Positions 17,020-25,373 of a stretch of 42,354 nucleotides of DNA are shown in pieces. Position 1 is the first letter of the stretch, and each line of letters begins with the position of its first letter. This DNA comes from Pirellula sp. (GTDB taxonomy: Bacteria; Planctomycetota; Planctomycetia; Pirellulales; Pirellulaceae): assembly GCA_021299695.1 (NCBI GenBank), contig JAJTEK010000042.1, positions 1 to 42,354 on the forward strand, read 5' to 3'. A program made the translations under genes and the position numbers. The notes under the pieces are model-generated. The model saw nothing but the letters and a program-made list of their open reading frames with translations. It was not told the DNA's origin and ran no database searches.

Positions 17020-18705
17020 ATGACCAAGCATATTTTCGTCACCGGAGGCGTGGTCAGTTCGATTGGAAAGGGCCTTACAAGTGCCTCGATCGGTATGCTG
17101 CTAGAAGCCCGTGGATTGAGGGTTCGGATGCAGAAACTCGATCCCTACATCAACGTCGATCCAGGAACGATGAGTCCCTACCAGCACGGCGAAGTCTACG
17201 TGCTCGATGACGGAAGTGAAACCGATTTGGACCTCGGACACTACGAGCGGTTCACCAGCGGAATACTCAACCGGGATTCGAACTACACGACCGGACAGAT
17301 CTATCTGAGAGTCATCGAGAAGGAACGTCAAGGCTTCTTCTTGGGCAAAACCGTTCAGGTGATTCCCCATATCACCAACGAGATCAAAGAGGCGATTCTG
17401 AGGCTAGCCGATTCCAAAACCGACATAGTCATCACGGAAATAGGAGGAACCGTCGGAGACATCGAAGGCTTGCCGTTCCTCGAAGCGATTCGCCAGTTCC
17501 CACAAGACGTAGGCCGAGAAAACTGCCTGTTCATCCACCTGACCCTGGTACCCTACCTTAAGGCCGCCGCAGAGATAAAAACCAAACCGACACAGCACTC
17601 GGTCGGTCAACTCCGCCAAATCGGCATCCAGCCCGATATGCTCATCTGCCGTTGCGAGCAGAGTATCTCACGCGAGGAACAAGAGAAAATAGCCTTGTTC
17701 TGCAACGTGCCAATTGAAGCGGTCATCGAGGAGAAAGATCGCGATTTCTCGATCTACGAAGTCCCCTTGTCCCTCAGGGACCACCGGCTAGACGAATTCA
17801 TCATCAAACGCTTCGGGATCGTAACCCCTCCGCCGAAACTCGAGGCCTGGGATAATCTCCTGTTCTCTCTGAGAAACCCCAAGCACGAAGTGAGCATCGC
17901 CGTCGTCGGAAAATACGCCGAACACAAGGACGCTTACAAGTCGATCTACGAATCGATCGATCATGCAGGAATCCATCACCAAACCAGTGTCCGGGTAGCT
18001 CGGATTCAAAGCAGCGATGTCGAAGAAGAAGGCCCTGAGAGGCTCCTGTCAGGTTACGACGGAATTCTCATCCCAGGCGGATTCGGCGAGCGGGGCATCG
18101 AAGGGAAACTCCAAGCCATACGCTATGCAAGGCAACGCGATATCCCTTTCTTCGGAATCTGCCTTGGCATGCAATGCGCAGCGATCGAATTCGGCCGATC
18201 GGTCGTCGGACTGACCGATGCACATTCGACAGAGTTCAGCAAAGATACACCCCATCCTGTGATCTGCCTGCTCGACGAACAAAAGAACGTCACTTCCTTG
18301 GGAGGAACCATGCGATTAGGTGCCCAACCCTGCCAACTGATCCCCGATTCGATCGCCAGTTTCGCTTACCAATCCGATTCGATTAGCGAACGCCATCGGC
18401 ACCGCTACGAATTCAACAACCTCTACCGAAAACAATACGAAGCCCACGGAATGCGATTCTCCGGACTGAGCCCCGACGGAAGCTTGGTCGAAATCCTCGA
18501 ACTCCCCTCCCACCCCTTCTTCCTAGCTGTCCAATTCCACCCCGAGTTCAAGAGCAAGCCGACCAAAGCCCATCCGTTGTTTGCAAGGTTCGTCGCTGCT
18601 ACCATCGAACGGAGACTCGGACGAAAGTCCAAAGCAACCGCCGAAAACTCCACCGAAAACTCCAGCGAGTCGGATTCCTCCAAGTCCAATCCGCTCGCGC
18701 ACTAA
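17020..18705 (+). CDS. pyrG: CTP synthase
   Basis: 561 aa enzyme that converts UTP to CTP using ATP and glutamine. The N-terminal synthase domain has [20 protein letters not shown] (P-loop, 1-20), [21 protein letters not shown] and [10 protein letters not shown]. The C-terminal class I glutaminase has [15 protein letters not shown] with the nucleophile Cys381, and FHPE with His507 and Glu509. The frame is open to a TTG at 17011, but the ATG at 17020 gives the canonical N-terminus. Beyond the family end it carries a tail of about 30 residues rich in Ser, Glu, Asn and Thr, partly encoded by a 12-bp duplication (GAAAACTCC repeated at about 18642-18663). The tail is likely disordered. Confidence 0.96.
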   Translation: MTKHIFVTGGVVSSIGKGLTSASIGMLLEARGLRVRMQKLDPYINVDPGTMSPYQHGEVYVLDDGSETDLDLGHYERFTSGILNRDSNYTTGQIYLRVIEKERQGFFLGKTVQVIPHITNEIKEAILRLADSKTDIVITEIGGTVGDIEGLPFLEAIRQFPQDVGRENCLFIHLTLVPYLKAAAEIKTKPTQHSVGQLRQIGIQPDMLICRCEQSISREEQEKIALFCNVPIEAVIEEKDRDFSIYEVPLSLRDHRLDEFIIKRFGIVTPPPKLEAWDNLLFSLRNPKHEVSIAVVGKYAEHKDAYKSIYESIDHAGIHHQTSVRVARIQSSDVEEEGPERLLSGYDGILIPGGFGERGIEGKLQAIRYARQRDIPFFGICLGMQCAAIEFGRSVVGLTDAHSTEFSKDTPHPVICLLDEQKNVTSLGGTMRLGAQPCQLIPDSIASFAYQSDSISERHRHRYEFNNLYRKQYEAHGMRFSGLSPDGSLVEILELPSHPFFLAVQFHPEFKSKPTKAHPLFARFVAATIERRLGRKSKATAENSTENSSESDSSKSNPLAH

Positions 18706-18789
18706 ATGCACCCTACCGTCCTATCCATCCGAACCCGGATGGAACGGTCCTTGCAACACTCCTCCGCAGTCCGATAGCCCTGAGTTCCG

Positions 18790-19617
18790 ATGATCGATCT
18801 TCGAGGGAAAACCGCACTGGTCACCGGGAGCACCCAAGGGGTCGGCTCCCAGATCGCAATCGCCTTGGCCAGCGCCGGAGCGAAAGTCCTGATTCATGGA
18901 ATCCATGAGGATGATCATGCAAAAGGAACCTTGGAACGCTGCCGATCGTTCTGTCCGGATTCCCAATTGGTATGCTTCGACCTGCTTGCACCAATCCCGG
19001 AACTTCTCGACGGCCTCGTCGCTCCCTTGCTTCGCGAGCATCCTGAAATCTCGATCGTCGTTTCCAACGCTGGGGTCTACATCGATCCACCGTTCCTCGA
19101 AGTCTCCGAGGTCGGCTTCGATCGGACCATGCACTTGAACGTCAAGGTGGGTTTCTTTTTGGCACAAGCCTTTGCCAAGCATTGGGTCGAGAGACGCATT
19201 CAAGGACGACTGCTCTTTACCGGCTCGATCAACGGATTGCTCGCCGAAGCCGACCATTCGGTCTACGACACCTCCAAAGGGGCCCTTGCTGCGATGGTCC
19301 GATCGTTGTGCGTGGCACTTGCTCCCCTGCGGATTCGAGTCAACGCCATCGCCCCAGGGTTGGTCCGCACTCCACTGACGAACCAAATCCTCTCAAACGA
19401 TCCAGCAGCGCTCGAGTGGATGGCACTTCATACGCCCAACGGCCAAGTCCCCGAGGCGCACGTCTGCGGCCCTCTGGCTGCATTCCTCGTGAGCGACCTT
19501 GCTGAGCATATCCACGGGCAGACGATCTATGTCGACGGTGGGATGAGCGCATGGCAACAACCGGATATCCCCTCTGCCTACCGTGCTTGGCGAAACCAAC
19601 GACCTAGCGAAATCTGA
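18790..19617 (+). CDS. Short-chain dehydrogenase/reductase (SDR)
   Basis: 275 aa classical SDR. The NAD(P)-binding motif is TGSTQGVG (residues 12-19), followed by SNAG (92-95), Asn117, and the catalytic Ser146, Tyr159 and Lys163 (YDTSK). PG...TPL and the C-terminal VDGGMSAWQ are as in 3-oxoacyl-ACP reductase-like members. The substrate cannot be assigned. The start ATG at 18790 has no strong ribosome-binding site. It follows pyrG after 84 bp and precedes a response-regulator gene by 12 bp, so the latter two are probably cotranscribed. Confidence 0.88.
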   Translation: MIDLRGKTALVTGSTQGVGSQIAIALASAGAKVLIHGIHEDDHAKGTLERCRSFCPDSQLVCFDLLAPIPELLDGLVAPLLREHPEISIVVSNAGVYIDPPFLEVSEVGFDRTMHLNVKVGFFLAQAFAKHWVERRIQGRLLFTGSINGLLAEADHSVYDTSKGALAAMVRSLCVALAPLRIRVNAIAPGLVRTPLTNQILSNDPAALEWMALHTPNGQVPEAHVCGPLAAFLVSDLAEHIHGQTIYVDGGMSAWQQPDIPSAYRAWRNQRPSEI

Positions 19618-19629
19618 TATCGGATCGAA

Positions 19630-20370
19630 ATGAAACCTCGCATATTGGTCGTCGAAGACGAAACTCACTTAGCCCAAGGCTTGAAATACAACCTTGAAGC
19701 CGAGGGATACAAAATCTCCCTCGTCGACAGCGGTACGACCGCCATGAAACTTCTGGAGAACGACTCCCAAGCCTACGATTTGCTGATCCTCGACCTGATG
19801 CTCCCAGGATTGAGCGGTTATGCCATCTGCGAACGCTTAAGGACCATCGATGAGTCCCTCCCGGTGCTGATCCTCAGCGCCCGAAGTCTGGCCGAAGATC
19901 GCTCGCGAGGATTCGACGTCGGAGCCAATCAGTACCTGACCAAACCGTTCGACCTCGATGAACTCCTAGCCCGCGTCAGGAACCTGCTGCGATTGCACCC
20001 TCGGCGCGATATAGCCCCGAAACCCAAACCGTTGACGGCCAAGGTGACCGAAATCCGATTCGGTCGAGCGACGGTCAATTTCGAAACCTACGAAGTGACC
20101 GTCGATTCCAAAGAGGTCAAATTGACCCACAAGGAACTCTCGCTCCTGAGGTATTTTGTAGAAAACGAAGGTCGGGTCATCAGCCGACAGGAACTCCTGA
20201 CAGAGGTCTGGGACCTCAGCGGTGAGATGCAAACCCGAAGCGTCGATCAGTTCATGCTCCGACTCCGCAAAACCTTCGAAATCGACCCGGCCAATCCCAA
20301 GCATTTCCTTACCATTCGCGACGCAGGATATCGGTTCGTGGAAGCTCCCGCGGAGGCCGAGGAATCCTGA
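19630..20370 (+). CDS. OmpR/PhoB-family response regulator (orphan)
   Basis: 246 aa. The receiver domain (1-118) has the acidic pair at residues 9-10 (VVEDE), phosphoacceptor Asp55 (LILDLMLPG), Ser83 (ILSARS) and Lys105 (LTKPF). The C-terminal winged-helix domain (about 140-240) has KEVKLTHKELSLLRYFVENEGRVISRQELL and TRSVDQFMLRLRKTFE, matching PhoB-type DNA-binding proteins. All phosphorylation residues are present. No histidine kinase gene lies in the flanking genes, so its cognate kinase must be elsewhere or it is an orphan. It starts 12 bp after the SDR gene. Confidence 0.93.
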   Translation: MKPRILVVEDETHLAQGLKYNLEAEGYKISLVDSGTTAMKLLENDSQAYDLLILDLMLPGLSGYAICERLRTIDESLPVLILSARSLAEDRSRGFDVGANQYLTKPFDLDELLARVRNLLRLHPRRDIAPKPKPLTAKVTEIRFGRATVNFETYEVTVDSKEVKLTHKELSLLRYFVENEGRVISRQELLTEVWDLSGEMQTRSVDQFMLRLRKTFEIDPANPKHFLTIRDAGYRFVEAPAEAEES

Positions 20371-20685
20371 ACTTTGCGACATTCCGGAATTCAAAACACA
20401 GAATTTTGAACCACAGAGGCACCAGAGCCCACAGAGAGAACAAGAGCATTTCACTCTGTGATCTCTGTGCCTCTGTGTTTCCCTTTGTTGTTCTGCCATG
20501 GGTAAGCGTAGGCGATCCTCATCGACCGGTCCTGGAGGGCCCGAGTCGCCTTGCGGTGAATCCATCGAATCTGGTATGCCAAGAGCCCTGTAGCGACGCA
20601 TAACCTTTGAACTCAAACCGGTGAGATCCAATCGCATTGATGAGTAAGGCTTTGTCGGACAACGTTTTTGCAGCGGATCCCTAGG
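20371..20685. other. Intergenic region with palindromic repeat
   Basis: 315 bp between the response regulator and the TPR gene. It contains an inverted repeat TTCAAAA/TTTTGAA at about 20390-20409 followed at once by the larger CACAGAGGCA palindrome (20410-20480). The rest shows no gene; the long minus-strand frame across it is a continuation of a shadow of the regulator. Confidence 0.6.
20410..20480. repeat. Dispersed palindromic element of the CACAGAGGCACAGAG type
   Basis: The left arm (20410-20436, containing CCACAGAGGCACCAGAG) and right arm (20454-20480, containing CTCTGTGCCTCTGTG) are imperfect inverted repeats of about 27 bp around a 17-bp loop. Sequences of this type occur as intergenic palindromes in many bacterial genomes. 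It could act as a transcript hairpin downstream of the response regulator. Confidence 0.8.
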
Positions 20686-21687
20686 ATGTTCCATCGCACC
20701 GCAACGCTGGTTCCTATCCTAGCGGTTCTAGCGATATCGACTTTCTGCGGTTGCCGTATGCTCGTTGGTAAAGCGAGAAACCAATCGCTGGTCAACGCCA
20801 GGCAACTCTCGCTGCGCGGAACCGACGCGTTCCAAAGGAACCGCGACCAAGATGCCGAATTGCTGTTTTCCCAAGCGCTCTCGGAATCACCTCAGGACGA
20901 ACGTGCTCATTGGGGTTATGCGAGCGTTCTTTGGAAAAGCGGCGATAAACGCAAAGCCCTCGAGCACATGAATGAGGCATTTCGGCTCTCGGGTCGCAAC
21001 CCGGACTACGCGATCCAATTGGGCCAAATGCACCTGGATCTAGGCCAATTCGATTCGGCCAAGTCCCTCGCGATTGACGTGCTGGCCGTCAACCGCAACC
21101 ATAACAACGCCTGGGCCTTGCTCGGCGATGTCCATCGCACGCAAAAGGACTGGCCGAGTGCCCTGGAGTGCTACCATCATGCACTGCTTCTGCGCAGCGA
21201 TAATCCCCAGGTTCAGTTTGCCGTCGCCGATATCTACCGCAAAACAGGGCGACCAGAGCGAGCCTTGGCAACCCTCGATCGCATGGTCGACCTCCATGCA
21301 GCGATCGTCGAAGATCCCGAGCATCTGCTTTTGCGAGGATTGACTTTCACGGATTTGGATCGGCCCAAGGAAGCCAAAGAACTCTTGGCCAAATGCTCCG
21401 AGAGGCTTGAGCCCACCGCTTGGGAAAAACAGCTTTTGGTCATCGAGGCCCAAGTGAGGCTTGCCGATCTGGTCCAGGCCCGAATGGCGATGGGTCGGAT
21501 CGCCCCGGAGCACACCAACGAACCGACGGTTTTGCGTTGGAAAAACCGCCTCGACAGCGATTTCGTTCGTTTGGCCAATTCCTCGACGCTGTTGTCGAAA
21601 CCCGATCCGAACCGCCCGGAAGAACCGGAGCTAATCCCTGGGGTTTATCTTTCGCAACCCGGCTCATGGCCTCGGCTCGGGCGGTAG
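20686..21687 (+). CDS. TPR-repeat protein, probable lipoprotein
   Basis: 333 aa from the ATG at 20686; a TTG at 20668 is also in frame. The N-terminus MFHRTATLVPILAVLAISTF ends at Cys21 and Cys23 (FCGC), giving a signal peptide with a loose lipobox. Residues of about 45-215 form at least four tetratricopeptide-like helical repeats, e.g. AFQRNRDQDAELLFSQALSESP, AHWGYASVLWKSGDKRKALEHM and AWALLGDVHRTQKDWPSALECY. Such proteins are scaffolds for protein-protein contacts in the envelope; the partner is unknown. A proline-rich tail (PDPNRPEEPELIPG) follows. It precedes lysC by 112 bp. Confidence 0.75.
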   Translation: MFHRTATLVPILAVLAISTFCGCRMLVGKARNQSLVNARQLSLRGTDAFQRNRDQDAELLFSQALSESPQDERAHWGYASVLWKSGDKRKALEHMNEAFRLSGRNPDYAIQLGQMHLDLGQFDSAKSLAIDVLAVNRNHNNAWALLGDVHRTQKDWPSALECYHHALLLRSDNPQVQFAVADIYRKTGRPERALATLDRMVDLHAAIVEDPEHLLLRGLTFTDLDRPKEAKELLAKCSERLEPTAWEKQLLVIEAQVRLADLVQARMAMGRIAPEHTNEPTVLRWKNRLDSDFVRLANSSTLLSKPDPNRPEEPELIPGVYLSQPGSWPRLGR

Positions 21688-21799
21688 GCTTGCACAAAAT
21701 TCTTGCATTCTCAAATAGTTGCCAATTGTTATGATTTCCCCTTTGCCATGCCGGTCGAAACGGCAGGATTCAAGGGTTTTGCGATTCGTGGAATAACCA

Positions 21800-23578
21800 A
21801 TGGCTTTGATTGTCCAAAAGTTCGGTGGGACGAGCGTCGCTACCCCAGAAAAGATTCAGGCCGCGGCGCGCAAAGCGATCCGCACCCAGCAAGAGGGCAA
21901 TCAAGTGGTCGTCGTCGTCAGTGCGATGGGCCATGAGACAGACCACCTGATCGATCTGGCAAGGAAACTCAACGAACAGCCCCCGGCTCGCGAGATGGAC
22001 ATGCTCCTGAGCACCGGCGAACAGGTCAGTGTTGCCCTCATGGCCATGGCGATTCATAGCTTCGGCCACCAAGCGGTCTCATTGACCGGTGCCCAAATGG
22101 GAATCCGCACCGATAGCTCTTATACCAAAGCTCGCATCAAAACGATCTCCACGGATCGGATCCGCAAGCACCTCGATGCAGGCAAGATCGTCATCGCAGC
22201 AGGCTTCCAAGGAGTCGACGACGAATTCAATATCACCACCCTCGGACGCGGCGGCAGCGATACCACCGCCGTCGCCCTAGCGGCCGTCCTGGGCGCCGAC
22301 GCTTGTGAAATCTACACCGATGTCGATGGGGTCTACACCACCGACCCGAGGCTCTTGCCAGAAGCCCGACAAATGGGGCTCATCAGCTACGACGAAATGC
22401 TCGAACTCGCGAGCTTAGGTGCCAGCGTCATGCACAACCGATCGATCGAGTTTGCCAAGAAATTCGATGTCCCCATCCGAGTCCGAAGCAGCTTCTCGGA
22501 TGCTCCAGGGTCTATGATCGTTTCGATGCCAGAGTCCCCCTCGGTGGCCGTCTGCGGCGCAGCCTTGACCAGGGACGAAGCTAGGTTAACGATCAAAAAT
22601 GTCCAAGACACACCAGGCATGAGCTACGAGATCTTCAAACGGCTCGCCGACCGAAAAATTACCGTCGATATGATCGTCCAAAACATCGGTATGGAGTCCC
22701 GTGCCGATGTGTCGTTTACCGTCCCGAGCGACGAACTCCGCGAAGCCCAAAAAGCCGTCCAGGAAGCCCTCCCCTTGGTCGGGGCCACCGAGGTCACCTG
22801 CGACGATGCGGTCGCCAAAGTCTCCGTCGTCGGCCTCGGAATGGCCGAACAGACCGGAGTGGCCGAAAAGATGTTCAGCGCCCTGGCAAACGCCGGGATC
22901 AACATCCAAATGATCACCACCAGCGAGATCAAAATCAGTTGCCTTGTCCAACGATCCGAAGGAACCCAAGCCCTTAGAGCCGTCCACCAAGCCTTCGAAC
23001 TCCACAAAAAACCCACCGATGCCAACACTTGGCTCATCGGCCAAATGGAACACACCAAGATGAGCCCGAGCGAAGTCGTCGAACGACTCCGATCCACCAA
23101 CCTCGAACAACTCACCCTCCTGGATATCAGCCTGCTAGACGACCAAGCTCGCGTAACGCTCAGCGGCGTGGCCGACAACCCTGGCCTAGCCGAACAAATC
23201 TTCCAAGCCGTCGCCGAAGCCGGAGCGGTCGTCGATATGATCGTCCAAAGCTGCGACGGACATCACGGCCAAACGGCCATCAGCTTCACCGTTCCAAGCG
23301 AACAACGGCAAGCTTGCTTGGGTGTCCTCTCGCAAGGAAAATTCGGGGTCCGCAAAGTGACCAGCGATGGAGATATCTCCAAGCTATCGGTAAGCGGGAT
23401 CGGCCTCCGCAGCCATACAAGCGTCGCGATCGCGTTGTTCAAAGCGTTGGCCGACGAAGGGATCAACGTCCTGATGACCAACACCAGCGAATTGCGAGTC
23501 AACGTCGTCGTTGCCGGTAAGGATAGCAAGCGGGCTCTCGAAGCCCTGAAAAAGACCTTCAAAGGCGCCTTGATCTGA
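21800..23578 (+). CDS. lysC: Aspartate kinase with four ACT domains
   Basis: 592 aa. The catalytic domain (about 1-245) phosphorylates aspartate, the first step to lysine, threonine and methionine; it has VQKFGGTSVA (5-14), GFQGV, TTLGRGGSDTTA and ASVMHNRSIEFA. After it lie two ACT pairs, recognisable by repeats such as NVQDTPGMSYEIFKRLADRKI and VVGLGMAEQTGVAEKMFSAL in the first and GVADNPGLAEQIFQAVAEAG and VSGIGLRSHTSVAIALFKAL in the second. Ordinary aspartokinases have one such pair and about 410 aa; the four-ACT form is known from cyanobacteria. ACT domains bind amino-acid feedback inhibitors, so end-product inhibition is expected. Confidence 0.95.
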   Translation: MALIVQKFGGTSVATPEKIQAAARKAIRTQQEGNQVVVVVSAMGHETDHLIDLARKLNEQPPAREMDMLLSTGEQVSVALMAMAIHSFGHQAVSLTGAQMGIRTDSSYTKARIKTISTDRIRKHLDAGKIVIAAGFQGVDDEFNITTLGRGGSDTTAVALAAVLGADACEIYTDVDGVYTTDPRLLPEARQMGLISYDEMLELASLGASVMHNRSIEFAKKFDVPIRVRSSFSDAPGSMIVSMPESPSVAVCGAALTRDEARLTIKNVQDTPGMSYEIFKRLADRKITVDMIVQNIGMESRADVSFTVPSDELREAQKAVQEALPLVGATEVTCDDAVAKVSVVGLGMAEQTGVAEKMFSALANAGINIQMITTSEIKISCLVQRSEGTQALRAVHQAFELHKKPTDANTWLIGQMEHTKMSPSEVVERLRSTNLEQLTLLDISLLDDQARVTLSGVADNPGLAEQIFQAVAEAGAVVDMIVQSCDGHHGQTAISFTVPSEQRQACLGVLSQGKFGVRKVTSDGDISKLSVSGIGLRSHTSVAIALFKALADEGINVLMTNTSELRVNVVVAGKDSKRALEALKKTFKGALI

Positions 23579-23623
23579 GTTCGAACTCTCGCCCTGTTGA
23601 AATCCCCCTCGGGAAAGCCCCAC

Positions 23624-24229
23624 ATGCAGCGTCCTGAATTTGTCTACTTCGACCTCGGCAACGTCCTCTTGTTCTTCGACCATGGCATCGCCGCAAGGTC
23701 GATGGCTTCCCTGATCGGAGTCGAACCCGAAGCGATCAAACGCTTGGTCTTCGACTCCGACTTTCAACTCGCCTACGAGCGAGGCGAATTGACCAGCGCC
23801 GACTTCACTGCCATCCTCTCGGAAAAGTTCCAAAAGGATCTGCCCTTCGAAGATCTCATGGTCGCTGCCGCCGATATCTTCGTTCCAAACATGAACATCT
23901 TGCCCGTCCTAGAGAAGATCCGAAAGCTCGGAATCCCTATGGGCTTGCTATCGAACACCTGCGATGCCCACTGGAACTGGATCGTCAAAATGGGCTACCC
24001 CCAGGTCCAAGGTTGGTTCGATCCGATCGTGCTATCCTACGAGGTCCGATCGATGAAACCCGAACCGGAAATCTACCGGGTCAGCACCCAGTTGGCCGGT
24101 AAATCCCCCCAAGGAATCTTCTTTACCGACGACCGCTTGGAAAACATCCAAGGCGCCTTGGACGCCGGTTGGAATGCAGTCCAGTTCACCAGCGCCGACC
24201 GATTGATGGATCTGGTAGATCGCTGGTAG
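23624..24229 (+). CDS. HAD-superfamily phosphatase (YihX-like)
   Basis: 201 aa from the ATG at 23624; a TTG at 23597 is also in frame. Motif I is FDLGNVLLFFD (Asp10 nucleophile, with Asn at 13 where most phosphatases have Thr or Val), as in the YihX group of glucose-1-phosphate phosphatases. Motif II is LLSNT (Ser110), motif III Lys145 (SMKPEPEIY) and motif IV FTDD (167-170). A helical cap lies between motifs I and II. The substrate is likely a small sugar phosphate but is not fixed by sequence. It follows lysC by 45 bp. Confidence 0.85.
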   Translation: MQRPEFVYFDLGNVLLFFDHGIAARSMASLIGVEPEAIKRLVFDSDFQLAYERGELTSADFTAILSEKFQKDLPFEDLMVAAADIFVPNMNILPVLEKIRKLGIPMGLLSNTCDAHWNWIVKMGYPQVQGWFDPIVLSYEVRSMKPEPEIYRVSTQLAGKSPQGIFFTDDRLENIQGALDAGWNAVQFTSADRLMDLVDRW

Positions 24230-24238
24230 ATCTTTTTT
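24217..24238 (+). terminator. Weak terminator-like hairpin after the HAD gene
   Basis: A 5-bp stem AGATC/GATCT (24217-24221 and 24229-24233) with a 7-nt loop is followed by a T run (24233-24238) and overlaps the stop codon. The stem is short, so this is only suggestive; it lies between convergent genes. Confidence 0.3.
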
Positions 24239-24285
24239 AATCGCAGGTCGATCGCCTAAATCCCCGAAGGGCATGACAAGAGCAC

Positions 24286-25341
24286 TCAACGACGGACGCT
24301 ACCCGGGGCGCCATCCTCGAGCCATCGCACGATGTCCTGCTTGTGCACAATCGGCATATCGCCAGGAATGCTGTACTTCAAACCCGCCATGGCGTTTGCC
24401 CAACGGAGCGTCTCGTCCATAGGCAACCCCTGCAGCCGAGCGTAAAGGAATCCCGCAGAGAACGCATCCCCTCCGCCGAGTCGCCCTGCCCCGTCGACCC
24501 TCTTGGTTCCGACGCTGCAAACCTGGCCCGATTCAGCCGCGATCGCACCCTGCTGACCAAGCGTGACGATCGAGCATTTCCCCCCGCGAAGTTTCGCGAG
24601 GGCTTCGACGACCCCCTGGTCGCTTGTATCCGACGCGAGTTCCAGAAACGCGATCGCATCGCGCTTAGCAAAAAAAACCAAGTCGGAGGATTCGACCCAG
24701 GGTAAGCATCCGACTCGGGCTTGTTCGATGCTCCAGAGCTTGCTCCGATAGTTGAAATCAAACGAGACACATGCCCCATGCCTGCGCGCATAATCTCGAG
24801 CGAATTCCATGGTCGTGCGAACCGTAGGATTCAATGCCAGCGAAATCCCAGTGGCATGAAACCAACGGCAGGATTCGAGAGGATGACAAGGAATCTGCTG
24901 GTAGGTGAATTTCGTAAATGCGGAATCCTTGCGATCGTAAATGACCTCTCCAGACCTCGGGAAACATGCAGGCTCGTAGTAGTAAACACCCAATCGGTCC
25001 TCGGAGGTCCAAACCACATGCGATGTATCGACACCATGCATCGCGATGAGCCGGGCGACTTGCTGCCCCAAGCTGTGGTCGGGCAGGCGAGAGATCCAAC
25101 ATGCCCTAGCTCCCAGGCGGGATAATCCGACGAGCGTGTTCGATTCGCTTCCACCGATATGCAATTCCATCAGGTTGGCTTGCTCGAGCCGAAGCGGAAT
25201 CGGTGGGGAAAAGCGAAGCATCGTCTCGCCGATCGAAACGAAATCGTAGAGCTTACTGCAGGGGAGTTCGTCGGCTGCGCCTTGATATTGGCCGCATGCT
25301 TTCGAGCCCGAGGCGTCGATCTCTGGGGTCTTAGGTTCCAT
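24286..25341 (-). CDS. kdgK: PfkB-family sugar kinase, 2-keto-3-deoxygluconate kinase-like
   Basis: 351 aa ribokinase-fold kinase. About 30 leading residues precede the domain start SIGETMLRFSPP, and LRLEQANLMELHIGGSESNTLVGLSRLGA is the sugar-binding half. The C-terminal ATP-site signature is GAGRLGGGDAFSAGF, with the catalytic Asp in GGGDAF, the form usual in 2-dehydro-3-deoxygluconokinase rather than the DTxGAGD of fructokinases. It would phosphorylate KDG to KDPG for entry to the lower Entner-Doudoroff route. The start ATG at 25341 has only weak upstream GAAG. It lies downstream of, and in the same direction as, the OmpA-domain gene (32 bp gap). Confidence 0.8.
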   Translation of the reverse strand: MEPKTPEIDASGSKACGQYQGAADELPCSKLYDFVSIGETMLRFSPPIPLRLEQANLMELHIGGSESNTLVGLSRLGARACWISRLPDHSLGQQVARLIAMHGVDTSHVVWTSEDRLGVYYYEPACFPRSGEVIYDRKDSAFTKFTYQQIPCHPLESCRWFHATGISLALNPTVRTTMEFARDYARRHGACVSFDFNYRSKLWSIEQARVGCLPWVESSDLVFFAKRDAIAFLELASDTSDQGVVEALAKLRGGKCSIVTLGQQGAIAAESGQVCSVGTKRVDGAGRLGGGDAFSAGFLYARLQGLPMDETLRWANAMAGLKYSIPGDMPIVHKQDIVRWLEDGAPGSVRR

Positions 25342-25373
25342 TCGGCACTTCGCAAAGGTGAGCGGTCAGCACT

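Noticed and set aside
18721-19386. 221-codon minus-strand frame
   Set aside because: Antisense shadow of the SDR gene, which has the complete catalytic motif set.
19966-20694. 242-codon minus-strand frame crossing the response regulator and the palindrome
   Set aside because: Antisense of the winged-helix region, then the repeat read through; Cys/Leu-rich nonsense-like sequence.
21688-21799. Lysine riboswitch before lysC
   Set aside because: The gap is 112 bp and shows no multi-helix pattern of the lysine aptamer.
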